From Candidatus Zixiibacteriota bacterium (GTDB lineage: Bacteria > Zixibacteria > MSB-5A5 > UM-FILTER-46-8), in the NCBI GenBank assembly GCA_026983835.1, contig JALSTH010000065.1, forward strand, positions 1-53,641: 53,641 nucleotides of DNA, in the 5' to 3' direction. Under the pieces are notes generated by a model. The model ran no database searches, was not told the origin of the DNA, and was given only the letters and a program-made list of their open reading frames with translations. How positions within the stretch are numbered: the first letter of the stretch is position 1; every line of letters begins with the position of its first letter. Positions 1 through 7,977 of the stretch are shown here, in pieces. Position numbers and translations under genes: made by a program.

Positions 1-95
1 CCCCTGTTCTCTATAAAGTCCACTATCAAGGACAATATCGCTCCGAAAGCAAAAATAATCGCAAACGCTTCTATTATCTCCAAGATTTCTTCCAT
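1..95 (-). CDS. Small membrane protein, N-terminal part only (runs off the left edge)
   Basis: An ATG at 95 on the minus strand opens a frame that stays open to base 1 (31 codons). It sits behind a strong ribosome binding site (GAGGAGG, about 101-107). The visible protein starts with an acidic stretch (MEEILEIIEAF) and then a hydrophobic segment of about 17 residues rich in I, A, F and L, consistent with one membrane helix, followed by D, E and R residues. It lies just past the csm operon terminator and the CRISPR-like units, in the same direction. The family is not recognised, the C-terminus is outside the window, and a link to CRISPR is positional only. Confidence 0.5.
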   Translation of the reverse strand, partial: MEEILEIIEAFAIIFAFGAILSLIVDFIENR

Positions 96-131
96 TGTTT
101 CCTCCTCAATAATGATTTAACTAATTTTGCT

Positions 132-248
132 ATATTAATCCCTTATTAATCAGGGATAGTCTTCTTACGATAATTAAAGGGTATTATTAGTTTTTTGATA
201 AAACCTGCCACGTCTTAATCCCTTATTCGTCAGGGTATTTGGTTTTCC
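132..248. CRISPR. Two CRISPR-repeat-like palindromic units, probably degenerate
   Basis: Two copies of a 21-base core, TTAATCCCTTATT..TCAGGG, start at 135 and 215, 80 bases apart. The core is a near-perfect dyad (CCCT.ATTAAT.AGGG in the left copy), as expected of a hairpin-forming repeat. Flanks are poorly conserved, so at least one copy is degraded. A spacing of 80 would fit a repeat of about 36 plus a spacer of about 44, long but possible for type III. They lie right next to a type III cas operon. Only two units are visible, so this could be the eroded end of an array that continues elsewhere, or another palindromic repeat. Confidence 0.4.
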
Positions 249-279
249 CGAGAAGGGAAATATTCAGTTGCCAAAGAGC

Positions 280-305
280 AAAAGGGGTATGCCAAATCAT
301 ACCCC
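280..305 (-). terminator. Intrinsic terminator of the csm operon
   Basis: A perfect 8-bp stem (GGGGTATG 284-291 with CATACCCC 298-305) and a 6-base loop are followed on the minus strand by TTTT and a T-rich stretch. It sits 10 bases past the csm4 stop, so the operon appears to end here with no csm5 behind csm4. Confidence 0.75.
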
Positions 306-314
306 CTATATACA

Positions 315-1307
315 TCAATCACCCACGATGCAAGGAACCGCCAAAGAATAACAGTTTTGAACGATATTTTCCCTGCCGTGAACTACATCTTTCACCATCC
401 GCCCATAAAACGGTTTTATCCCCCCGTCAACACGAAAAACCGCCCCCGGCTCCATTTGGAGCAGAGGTCTTTTGAAAGGGTTTATCTGTCCCTCATCATC
501 AACGCTGATAAAAGCACCTTCGCCAACTTTGCCGTATTTCACCCGCAAGCGATAACGAGCATCGGTCGGGTCCGATTCGGCAGGCACCATTGTCGAAAGA
601 GAAATAAAACCGTTGGCACCCTCGAAATCAGCGAAACCATCGAATTCGGTTATACCGTCCATTTTAAAAACGCCAAGTCCGACTGACTTATCGCGTCCGT
701 ACCCGACAGTCGATAACCCCTCGAAAAGTTTTCCAACCCTCTCAACCCAACCGTCTTCGACACGGAGATATATCTCCACAGCCGGCTCGATATGGCGATA
801 TTTCTCTTTTTGGGGCAATACATACTCCTCAGTATCGTAGAATCCCCCCTCTCCGGAATCGCCGGTTGTAAAACTGTTCCTATCAAGGGATGCGTGTGAA
901 GTAATATTTAATTCCCACGGATCATCCAACGGTTCGGCATTGAGTATTTCACCGCGGCGGAGCTTGAGAAAATCATCGATCGACAAATATGGCGATTTCT
1001 TCCGTTTCTTGCCCATTCTGTAATCATTCACATCCTCTATCTCCATCGGAGGCATTTTCAACAAAGGTTTGGGAACGGTGCTTATTTCTTCGTTTATTTC
1101 TTTATTTTTCTCATCGATAATCACCGGGAAACCGTCAGAGAGGATAAAAGGCGGATTGCCTTCGAGGAACGGTTTCAGGAATTCCTCTATGGTCAAATCC
1201 AAAACACCATAGGCGACCTGCCAGCAAAGATGTCCGAAAATGGTATCCGATTGCCACGGTGTCCCGAAAGCCGATTTTAGTTTGATTCGGATTTTGTAAT
1301 CTTTCAT
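315..1307 (-). CDS. csm4: Type III-A CRISPR effector subunit Csm4 (Cas5-like RAMP)
   Basis: Csm4 caps the crRNA 5' handle in the Csm interference complex and contacts Cas10. The 330-residue protein has the family signs: an N-terminal K.K..F.TPWQSDTIFGHLCW block, a central S.DR.S.TTG-like segment, the glycine-rich GYGRDKSVGLG loop, and a C-terminal Y..A.P.. ending. Length is normal for Csm4. I chose the ATG at 1307 because it overlaps the csm3 stop as TGATG, a classic translational coupling; TTG and GTG codons just upstream are in the same frame. It is the last gene of the operon: a terminator follows at once, where csm5 would normally be. Confidence 0.85.
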   Translation of the reverse strand: MKDYKIRIKLKSAFGTPWQSDTIFGHLCWQVAYGVLDLTIEEFLKPFLEGNPPFILSDGFPVIIDEKNKEINEEISTVPKPLLKMPPMEIEDVNDYRMGKKRKKSPYLSIDDFLKLRRGEILNAEPLDDPWELNITSHASLDRNSFTTGDSGEGGFYDTEEYVLPQKEKYRHIEPAVEIYLRVEDGWVERVGKLFEGLSTVGYGRDKSVGLGVFKMDGITEFDGFADFEGANGFISLSTMVPAESDPTDARYRLRVKYGKVGEGAFISVDDEGQINPFKRPLLQMEPGAVFRVDGGIKPFYGRMVKDVVHGRENIVQNCYSLAVPCIVGD

Positions 1308-1981
1308 CACCAATCCAAGCCTCTTATATATTCGCTCAGCGGCTTACCGTCAGAAGTAGTGAACTTAACCTTACCATAACCACGAGAACCGTTCCCACCA
1401 AGATAACGCGATTCAACTAATTCAAGCCCTTCCGCAAGTTTGTCAAACCATTCCTTTAGGTATTTTTTGTCTTGGTCAAAAATCATTGCAACTATCTCGA
1501 TATCAAAAACGGCGCCTGCCGGTACCCTAAAATTCTCGCGAGGGTCAGCGGAAGTCATAGTTTTTCTATCAATCCGAACCTCTGTTTTGGCTTCAGCGTA
1601 ATCACCTAAGACTTCTCCGATTTTTTCTCTACTTTTTTCGTTTAAAAAAGAATCCCGAAAAATAAGTCGAGTAGGTGCAGTAATATTCTTGGAATTACCA
1701 CAACCGAAAAGTTGACAGACGAAACAATCTTCTTTCCCGCAATCGCAAGGATTAGCTCTTTTCTTGTTATCTATAGATATTTTATTATAGTTTAGCTCCA
1801 GTAATGATCGGACCTTCCCTTTTATGGATGAGCCGGGAATATATGGAAGACCGTCAAGGGGATTCCTAATTATCGGATTATCAATGCCGGCAATCTCAAA
1901 ACCGGTATCTGTCCCTCCAATTCTAAGACCTGTAAGACAATGTAATTGTCCTTTAATCTCAACGAATTTTTCCAATTTCAT
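1307..1981 (-). CDS. csm3: Type III-A CRISPR effector backbone nuclease Csm3 (Cas7 RAMP)
   Basis: Csm3 forms the helical backbone and cuts target RNA at 6-nt intervals. The 224-residue protein has GLRIGGTDTGFEIAGIDNP near the N-terminus, where Asp34 matches the catalytic aspartate of the family, then the strongly conserved GLPYIPGSSIKGK.RSLLE. A cysteine cluster (C79, C81, C86, C89, C94) lies where Csm3 proteins carry a zinc-binding insertion. The C-terminal glycine-rich YLGGNGSRGYGKV loop is intact. The ATG has a GGAGGAATAAG ribosome site. All catalytic features are present, so RNA cleavage is probably retained. Confidence 0.93.
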   Translation of the reverse strand: MKLEKFVEIKGQLHCLTGLRIGGTDTGFEIAGIDNPIIRNPLDGLPYIPGSSIKGKVRSLLELNYNKISIDNKKRANPCDCGKEDCFVCQLFGCGNSKNITAPTRLIFRDSFLNEKSREKIGEVLGDYAEAKTEVRIDRKTMTSADPRENFRVPAGAVFDIEIVAMIFDQDKKYLKEWFDKLAEGLELVESRYLGGNGSRGYGKVKFTTSDGKPLSEYIRGLDW

Positions 1982-1998
1982 CTTATTCCTCCGTTTTT

Positions 1999-2562
1999 TT
2001 AATTGTGATATTTTTTGTTGTTTTCTAATTCGGTTAAATATGCAATAATGGCTGAAATATATTTTACAAAAGCCACAAATTCTTTCTCATTTCTTTTTAT
2101 TACTCCCAGATGACTTGAATATAATTGTCTGAATACTGGACTATATGGAGGCTTATCCCTATTGGTTTGATATACCACAAAGGAATACAATTCATCCAAT
2201 TTCGGTTTTACCGCTTCAAATTTCGGTCCCGATGGCAGTCTGAGAGGTATTTCTATGCCTTTTAAATACCTAAGAAAATTTCTGACCGATGTTTTTTTCA
2301 TATTGGATTGGTGTATACTTTCGGATGCTTTCTTAGCCGAATCTAAAAATATTTCGCCTTTTATCACATCTTTTTCATTAAAAAATGTATCGAATATACA
2401 TTCTTTCGGTAAAGGCATATATTTTCTATTACGGTTAGTATTCCTATTTCTTCCTAAATTCCTCGACATATTACGACCCTCCGAATTTTTAGGTTTACAC
2501 ATCATACAATATTTTTGTCCCGGTAATGCCTCTCTTTCGTGGCATATAATACATTTACCCAT
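1999..2562 (-). CDS. csm2: Csm2 small subunit with an N-terminal zinc-ribbon extension
   Basis: The C-terminal ~130 residues look like the all-helical Csm2 small subunit that lines the Csm filament next to Csm3: a lysine-rich helix, a TSVRNFLRYL helix and a final helix ending FVKYISAIIAYLTELENN. The first 22 residues hold C4-x2-C7-x11-C19-x2-C22, a zinc-ribbon pattern, then an Arg/Asn-rich linker (RNLGRNRNTNRNRK). Csm2 usually has about 120-150 residues and no such ribbon; this one has 187. I start at 2562: this ATG overlaps the cas10 stop by 8 bases, and the longer in-frame extension upstream lies wholly inside cas10 coding sequence. The Csm2 call rests on gene order plus helix pattern. Confidence 0.72.
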   Translation of the reverse strand: MGKCIICHEREALPGQKYCMMCKPKNSEGRNMSRNLGRNRNTNRNRKYMPLPKECIFDTFFNEKDVIKGEIFLDSAKKASESIHQSNMKKTSVRNFLRYLKGIEIPLRLPSGPKFEAVKPKLDELYSFVVYQTNRDKPPYSPVFRQLYSSHLGVIKRNEKEFVAFVKYISAIIAYLTELENNKKYHN

Positions 2563-4882
2563 TATTTTTACCCTTTCTATTTTTATAAAGTGCGTATTGG
2601 CAGATAAACGGTAAGAACTTGTTATCTTTGTATTCTGGATTGGTAAAGGAGTGAGCCCATTCCATAGCTGGTTTTTGTTCTTTTCTTTGATTCCAATTTC
2701 GAGTGAAATCATAAATCATCTGGGGGATTACCTCCAATTTTGAAGTATCCCCGTTTTTCGCGAAATCAACTAATCTTTTACCATAACCAAGCAGACGGTA
2801 TATCATACTCGAGCTGACGATTTCATCGTTCAGCCACTCAGCTAATTGTTCGGCATCTTCGAGCAATCGAGAGTAATCTTCCCAATCCATTGTGGTCGAT
2901 AAGGTTGTGATAGCATTTTTCCCTTTCCCGTCTTTAGTGTCTTCTCTATCTTTGGAAAGTTTCAGATTGTTTTCTGCGAGTTCCTTGGCGAAAGATATAG
3001 GGGTTTTGGGTTTGGCAATACCGATGCCCACCGAAATTCCCCAGGATTTATTCTCACAGGTATACTCCTTGAATTTTAGATGAAGGTCTTCTGCGAAATG
3101 ATGGATTTCATCCCAAGGTCCTATAAAAAATAGGTCATCACCACCGGAGAAAACGGTATATATATTTTTATATTTAGTTTCCAGGAAATGATATAAATAT
3201 CCGGAGAAGAAATACTCCAAAGATCTGCTGAGGGTAGCCATTCCGGATATCGATTTTTTACTGTTTTTGAAAAGATACCCCAAATCATCGATGTCCGCTT
3301 TGAGATAACCCAGAAGATCGATTCCATCGGATCTTTCAGCTATTTTCTCGAAATTCAGAGGTTCGTTGTAATCGCCGCGAGGGATATAGTTGTTTTTAAG
3401 AAGGGTATAATAAGGAAGTTTATACTCCCTCTTCAAGTTCCCCCGAAATTCTATGGCGATTTCCGAAGATGGGGTTGCCTCCTCAGACAACCTATAACTC
3501 GCAAATGGTAGTTTATACGAAAGTGAATCATCAAACGACACTTCCTGATATTCGGATTTTGTCAGTTTCGTACCTATATCCCTGTCAGCGCGACAGTCGG
3601 CACATAAAGATTCACCTGAATCGACATCCTTCTTGGTAATGGGATTCTTATAGCAGGATTTGCAGATATCACTGTATTTGGACGAATAGCCGGGTCGCAA
3701 CCATTCACGCTCATCCCATTTTCCATTTTGTTTCAGCGGGGTCAACCCCATTTTGCTTTGTTCCGTAAGGCGTTCATTAAGTTCTTTTAGAACTGAGGTG
3801 AAATTCTCAATATCGCTTTTTGAAGCCTTCATCCAATCGAGGTTAAATCTCAACTCGCCATTCCTTTCCTCGAGAATCCATTTATGGATAGTTTGGCGAT
3901 ATTTCTTCAGTACCTCTTCGGTTTTATCTAAATTCGGTAACAGCAGATAAAATTTCCCACCAGCAGACATCACAATATGTACAAGCGATAACTGTAAATC
4001 GTGCAAAATCCCCATAGCGGTTAGATCGGAGACCGTACCGACCTGAAATGACCGTCCGCGAAGAGCTTTTGCCAATCCTTTAAAGGAAACTCCATCGAAT
4101 ATATATTTCTGTATTCCCCCAAAATCGCCGACTGCTAAAATAAATGGATTTTCTTTATCCCTAGCGAGTGCAAGACAACCGGCGATTGCGGATGTAGTTT
4201 TCAGGTGATCAAATAAGGAAATATCAGGGGTTTCTACATTAGTCGCCGATGGAACCGCCCAAAGTAGTTTTTCAAGAATGGATAATACTACATTGATAAA
4301 TTTGTTTTCTTCATTTATCGATACACTTCTGATAGTCTCAATAGCTTTTTCCCAGAGCCTTGAGTAGCTGTCTAATAGTTCATTCTCTTCTGGTAGTTTT
4401 CGAGGGAAAATGGTTTCAGGAGAATAAGTGTTAAGCTCGAATCTATACTCCGTTGGATGGGAAGGGGTATTATCGAGCGGGACTTGGCTCGTTATCGGAT
4501 TAAGCAACTTCTTTCGAAAATCGTGAGAAGAATTCATATCTCCATTTGATTCCCGCTCAGTTGCTGACGATAGATGATCAGCTTCCTGAATTATCCTTTG
4601 AAGTTCATCTGCCGGATTGTGGTGATAGGAAGCTAAATTCGCTAGAGCCGAGATGTTGATACTATTAGGTATCGCATCCTTAATTCTTTCACAGAACTCA
4701 TTGGTGTAGAGAACATGTTTATGAGTAGCGTGCCTATACTCATCCTTCGGACATAGATAATCTTCAAGGTTGATGGAACTGCTTGATAAACCATCATTCC
4801 CTTTGAAGGCGCGCTGTCCAACTTTCCCGATATCATGTATCAGCGCTGCCAGAGTTAATTCAGCATAATTTTTAGTCATCAT
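2555..4882 (-). CDS. cas10: Cas10/Csm1, large subunit with HD nuclease and GGDD cyclase
   Basis: The signature protein of type III CRISPR, 775 residues. The N-terminal HD motif is intact (LIHDIGK, H16-D17) and predicts single-stranded DNA cleavage. A first palm domain starts near AVGDFGGIQKYIF, a four-cysteine zinc finger (CKSCYKN.. and CADCRAD) follows near residues 415-440, and the second palm carries SGGDD (GGDD at 580-583), predicting cyclic oligoadenylate synthesis. Both activities look intact, but no CARF effector (csm6 or similar) is visible downstream, so the cOA receptor, if any, is outside the window. First gene of the operon; it overlaps csm2. Confidence 0.95.
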   Translation of the reverse strand: MMTKNYAELTLAALIHDIGKVGQRAFKGNDGLSSSSINLEDYLCPKDEYRHATHKHVLYTNEFCERIKDAIPNSINISALANLASYHHNPADELQRIIQEADHLSSATERESNGDMNSSHDFRKKLLNPITSQVPLDNTPSHPTEYRFELNTYSPETIFPRKLPEENELLDSYSRLWEKAIETIRSVSINEENKFINVVLSILEKLLWAVPSATNVETPDISLFDHLKTTSAIAGCLALARDKENPFILAVGDFGGIQKYIFDGVSFKGLAKALRGRSFQVGTVSDLTAMGILHDLQLSLVHIVMSAGGKFYLLLPNLDKTEEVLKKYRQTIHKWILEERNGELRFNLDWMKASKSDIENFTSVLKELNERLTEQSKMGLTPLKQNGKWDEREWLRPGYSSKYSDICKSCYKNPITKKDVDSGESLCADCRADRDIGTKLTKSEYQEVSFDDSLSYKLPFASYRLSEEATPSSEIAIEFRGNLKREYKLPYYTLLKNNYIPRGDYNEPLNFEKIAERSDGIDLLGYLKADIDDLGYLFKNSKKSISGMATLSRSLEYFFSGYLYHFLETKYKNIYTVFSGGDDLFFIGPWDEIHHFAEDLHLKFKEYTCENKSWGISVGIGIAKPKTPISFAKELAENNLKLSKDREDTKDGKGKNAITTLSTTMDWEDYSRLLEDAEQLAEWLNDEIVSSSMIYRLLGYGKRLVDFAKNGDTSKLEVIPQMIYDFTRNWNQRKEQKPAMEWAHSFTNPEYKDNKFLPFICQYALYKNRKGKNNG

Positions 4883-4943
4883 TTAACCCCAAGATTTTAT
4901 ATATGGTAATAATTCTTTTCCAACTGAAAAAAACACCTAAAGT

Positions 4944-4978
4944 GGAAATGCCATCCCCTGAAATGGGTCGTTATTTCC
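4944..4978 (-). other. Hairpin in the cas10 leader
   Basis: GGAAAT (944-949 of this block) pairs with ATTTCC (973-978), enclosing an inner CCAT/ATGG pairing, 60-95 bases upstream of cas10. It would be part of the operon's 5' untranslated RNA. No known riboswitch or binding site is recognised. Confidence 0.3.
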
Positions 4979-5021
4979 AAATCTTACAGCCGATAAATCA
5001 GAGCAATTTATTTATAGATAA

Positions 5022-5050
5022 TAAATATGGCTTTCCCGAAGCATTGTCAA
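5022..5050 (-). promoter_or_regulatory. Possible sigma-70 promoter of the csm operon
   Basis: On the minus strand a perfect -35 TTGACA (5050-5045) is followed after 17 bases by TATTTA (5027-5022), a weak -10. It would give a leader of about 135 bases before cas10. The -35 is convincing, the -10 is not. Confidence 0.4.
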
Positions 5051-5064
5051 TAAAAATCGGGGAA

Positions 5065-5104
5065 AAACAAAACGGGCCGTAATTCAAAATCACAACCCGT
5101 TTTT
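5065..5104 (-). terminator. Terminator after the 894-residue C25 peptidase gene
   Basis: AAAACGGG (5069-5076) pairs with CCCGTTTT (5096-5103) around a 19-base loop, and on the minus strand GTTTTT follows. It lies about 55 bases past the stop at 5160. Confidence 0.6.
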
Positions 5105-5159
5105 ACTATGGCTGCTAATCGTTCGTTATTACGATTGTCAGCGATTTATTTTAGAGAAG

Positions 5160-7844
5160 TTATTTCAATAAAGTAGCCCTTTTCGTGAGGGTTTTATCTC
5201 CTACCTTTAATCTATAAAAATAGATTCCAGAGGAATATTCCGAGGCATCCCAATTTATTCTATAAGTCCCCGCTTGCTGATAACTATTGACCAAAGTGCG
5301 GACTCCTTGCCCCATCAAATTGTAAATTTCCAATTGGACATCCCCCGCCTTTGGCAATTGGTAGGCAATTGTCGTGGTCGCATTGAACGGGTTGGGATAA
5401 TTCGCCGATAGGGAATAATTGGAAGGTATATCATTCCTTGAGCCATCAAACCAGCCGTTTAACCCCCAAGTATCATTCCCACCGGATGCGGCTCCGAATA
5501 CATAAAAGACAAAGGATGATGAGTCCAAGATATTCGTATCATAATCCCCACAATAGGAAATATAGCGATATATCCCCGGTTCAGCGCTATGAGGAACCGC
5601 CTGTTGAACTCCCTCATAAGTTAGAGTTTCGCTTGGTCCCAAAGGTATATTATTGTAATTGCTGATCGGACCATACAACCCCACATCGGGGACATCGACC
5701 ATCGTCCAAACATCGGTTGTAGTCGATTGGTTCAGATTATTGGTCAAACTTCCGGTAAAAGTAAATGTATCTCCCGGAAAGACCACTACGGGGGCGCTGT
5801 CAGGGACCATATTGATAAATAAATCGGAATCGCCTCCGGTTATCTCGATTTGGCCTTCGTAAACCCAATAGTTATGTTTATAGATTGTGATGTCCATAGT
5901 TCCGGTTGTGGTGGTCGAAGGGTAAAATATTACGAAACCGGCGACATTGGTGTATCCAACATCGTAAATCTCATCATCCTTCATAATACAAACCCGTGCA
6001 TTCTCGACATAACCGCCCGAACCATTTTCAACATAAACCGTGAAAGGGGAATAACCAAGCGGTAAGCTCGATGGATAGGAGACCGCCAGATCATTGGGAT
6101 CGGTAGTCCAAATAGGCATTTCCGGATCGCCCATAAGGGTTAGTTCGGTGAAAATATATTTATTTATTTCGCCACCCGTCGGACTATCGTTTTTGTGTTC
6201 GGCGAAGCATTCGCCAAGGCTGTAATGCCCCTGCTGGAAAATGGAGCGGAAGAAATATTGATCGTAAAGCATCGAGAGGGTATTGATATATCCAGGGTTA
6301 TACCACCCATAGCGGGAGTTTCCTATAAAAGCGACTCCTCCGCCGTTGGAGTTGCGGACGAAGTGCTCGGCTATGCAGGCATCGTAATCATAAGCATCGG
6401 TCCAACAGCCCATCGAATACATTATACTTTGATTATCGCCATTATTAAAAGCATCCATATCACTATCGTACAGCCCCCAACCATGATTGATATAGCCGGT
6501 ACCGATAAAGTCCTGATTACAGTGATCTATATGATTGATGAGATTCTGTCCATCGTTGATAGCGGATATGACATTATCCCTGTGATTTCCGCCATCGCTG
6601 TCGAAAACATCGGCTTTCGTCCAAGTCGGCGGGATATAATGATTGTTGATGTACCTTTTACAGTCTTCGCCCGGAGTGGAGTCGTCCAAATCAAACCCGA
6701 ACATTCCCACCTTTTTGATATAATTAGTCGGCGGATTAGTTTCGTAAGTCATTACTTTATTAATAAAAGTACTTACCTGAGAAGTATTCGTAACGGATGC
6801 TCTGCCGACATAAACCTCATTTATGAAATCATCATCGAAATCTCCATAATAGGTATCATTTGGTATATTATCACCATTATAGTTAGCTACGCCATAAGGG
6901 ATAATGTTTGTGTCGCCACCTAAAAGCAGATAAGTCATTCCCCAGTTGCTGTATGCGTCGCTGACAAATGCCCGTATCTTGTCGGCGTCGGAACCGCTAT
7001 ATCCACCATTGTTATAAATCCAATCGGTCGTAACGATTTTCGCGGGCAATCCTTTTTTGTTTTTCCAATCGGCTAAAGATTGAAAATCATCAACCCAATT
7101 CGAGGAGGTAATAATAACATAATCATACCTTCCGGGTTCCACGCCTGTATTTGCCGGTAAGTTGGCGGTCAACGATACATCCTCGGGATTTATAACCAAT
7201 TCCTCGACTAATTTTTCCCGAGCCGATATCGATTTATCGGAAATGCTAATTGGCAGATAATCTCCACAATTATAACCATCGGTCCCTTCTATGGCGAAAG
7301 TTATTGATGTGTAAAGGGAGAGTTGTCCCTTGGCGGGGATATATTCAATCGGGTGAATCAAAACAACCGCCATCGGTTGCCCCGCCAAATCAGTTTCCCG
7401 AATTAATTCAACAACCTTTTCGGGGTACGGAGCGGACGAGGAATATATGTTGTCATCTGGGTTGATGAAATCGGCTCGATCGAATTTATCCCCGATATGT
7501 CTCGGTGGTTGAGCGGGGAAGATATTATAACGCCCACTTAACTCGGATTTCTCAAAGCTGACAAGATGAACACCCGTTATCGACATCCCCGACGGAATAG
7601 CGACTTTTATCTCCCGCAAAGGTAGCATAGGATTGCCCGGTTCTGCGGAGTTATAACAATCGCTGATCTGCACCTTATCATATCCCATCAATTTTTCAAA
7701 GCTTATATCGGAGCTATTGAATGTTATGTTCTCCTCTATATAATAAGGGCTATTACCATTTGCCGCCGAAGATTGATAGGAGGGAAACAGTAATATAGCC
7801 GTTGTTATCAGGAGCAAAATCAGGGTCCGATGCGTCTTCTTCAT
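5160..7844 (-). CDS. Secreted C25-family (gingipain-like) cysteine peptidase with T9SS-type sorting domain
   Basis: 894 residues. A signal peptide (residues 1-28, hydrophobic LILLLITTAILLF, then ANG) leads into a propeptide-like region to about 235. The C25 catalytic region starts at YDYVIITSSNW and contains a caspase-like fold pattern with YLLLGGD and VGRASV. By alignment with family members the catalytic pair would be His441 (NHIDHC, in place of the usual N-Y-x-G-H-G) and Cys480 (SMGCWTD). A beta-sandwich and a ~105-residue module shared with the other secreted peptidases here follow, then a type IX sorting domain of ~80 residues starting YSLSANYPNPFNATTTI and ending RATLLK. Secretion by T9SS is inferred; no machinery genes are in the window. 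The non-canonical His context may change specificity. Confidence 0.85.
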   Translation of the reverse strand: MKKTHRTLILLLITTAILLFPSYQSSAANGNSPYYIEENITFNSSDISFEKLMGYDKVQISDCYNSAEPGNPMLPLREIKVAIPSGMSITGVHLVSFEKSELSGRYNIFPAQPPRHIGDKFDRADFINPDDNIYSSSAPYPEKVVELIRETDLAGQPMAVVLIHPIEYIPAKGQLSLYTSITFAIEGTDGYNCGDYLPISISDKSISAREKLVEELVINPEDVSLTANLPANTGVEPGRYDYVIITSSNWVDDFQSLADWKNKKGLPAKIVTTDWIYNNGGYSGSDADKIRAFVSDAYSNWGMTYLLLGGDTNIIPYGVANYNGDNIPNDTYYGDFDDDFINEVYVGRASVTNTSQVSTFINKVMTYETNPPTNYIKKVGMFGFDLDDSTPGEDCKRYINNHYIPPTWTKADVFDSDGGNHRDNVISAINDGQNLINHIDHCNQDFIGTGYINHGWGLYDSDMDAFNNGDNQSIMYSMGCWTDAYDYDACIAEHFVRNSNGGGVAFIGNSRYGWYNPGYINTLSMLYDQYFFRSIFQQGHYSLGECFAEHKNDSPTGGEINKYIFTELTLMGDPEMPIWTTDPNDLAVSYPSSLPLGYSPFTVYVENGSGGYVENARVCIMKDDEIYDVGYTNVAGFVIFYPSTTTTGTMDITIYKHNYWVYEGQIEITGGDSDLFINMVPDSAPVVVFPGDTFTFTGSLTNNLNQSTTTDVWTMVDVPDVGLYGPISNYNNIPLGPSETLTYEGVQQAVPHSAEPGIYRYISYCGDYDTNILDSSSFVFYVFGAASGGNDTWGLNGWFDGSRNDIPSNYSLSANYPNPFNATTTIAYQLPKAGDVQLEIYNLMGQGVRTLVNSYQQAGTYRINWDASEYSSGIYFYRLKVGDKTLTKRATLLK

Positions 7845-7910
7845 AATGTTTGTCCTTTTCTTAATTAATTTGTGGGTTTTTATGCGAAGAAAATTAATAA
7901 TCCGTTAGTT

Positions 7911-7977
7911 CTATGGGAGGAGCCTAAAAGTCCTCCCATAGCTTATTTTTTAATCAGGCTCCCATAGAAATTATTTT
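7911..7977. other. Mutually exclusive hairpins between two C25 genes
   Basis: CTATGGGAGGA (7911-7921) pairs perfectly with TCCTCCCATAG (7931-7941), 11 bp with a 9-base loop. On the plus strand CTTATTTTTT follows, so as a simple terminator it points the wrong way for both flanking minus-strand genes. A second segment at about 7956-7968 (AGGCTCCCATAG) is a partial repeat of one arm, so two alternative stems are possible on the minus-strand transcript. Confidence 0.5.

Noticed and set aside
2563-2712. Fifty-residue longer N-terminus for Csm2
   Set aside because: It lies entirely inside the cas10 coding sequence in another frame and has no ribosome site; the ATG at 2562 fits the usual short overlap.
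6195-6923. A 242-codon plus-strand frame within the first C25 gene
   Set aside because: It is antisense to a peptidase gene with signal peptide, catalytic motifs and sorting domain; its product is rich in Ile/Val repeats with no family resemblance.
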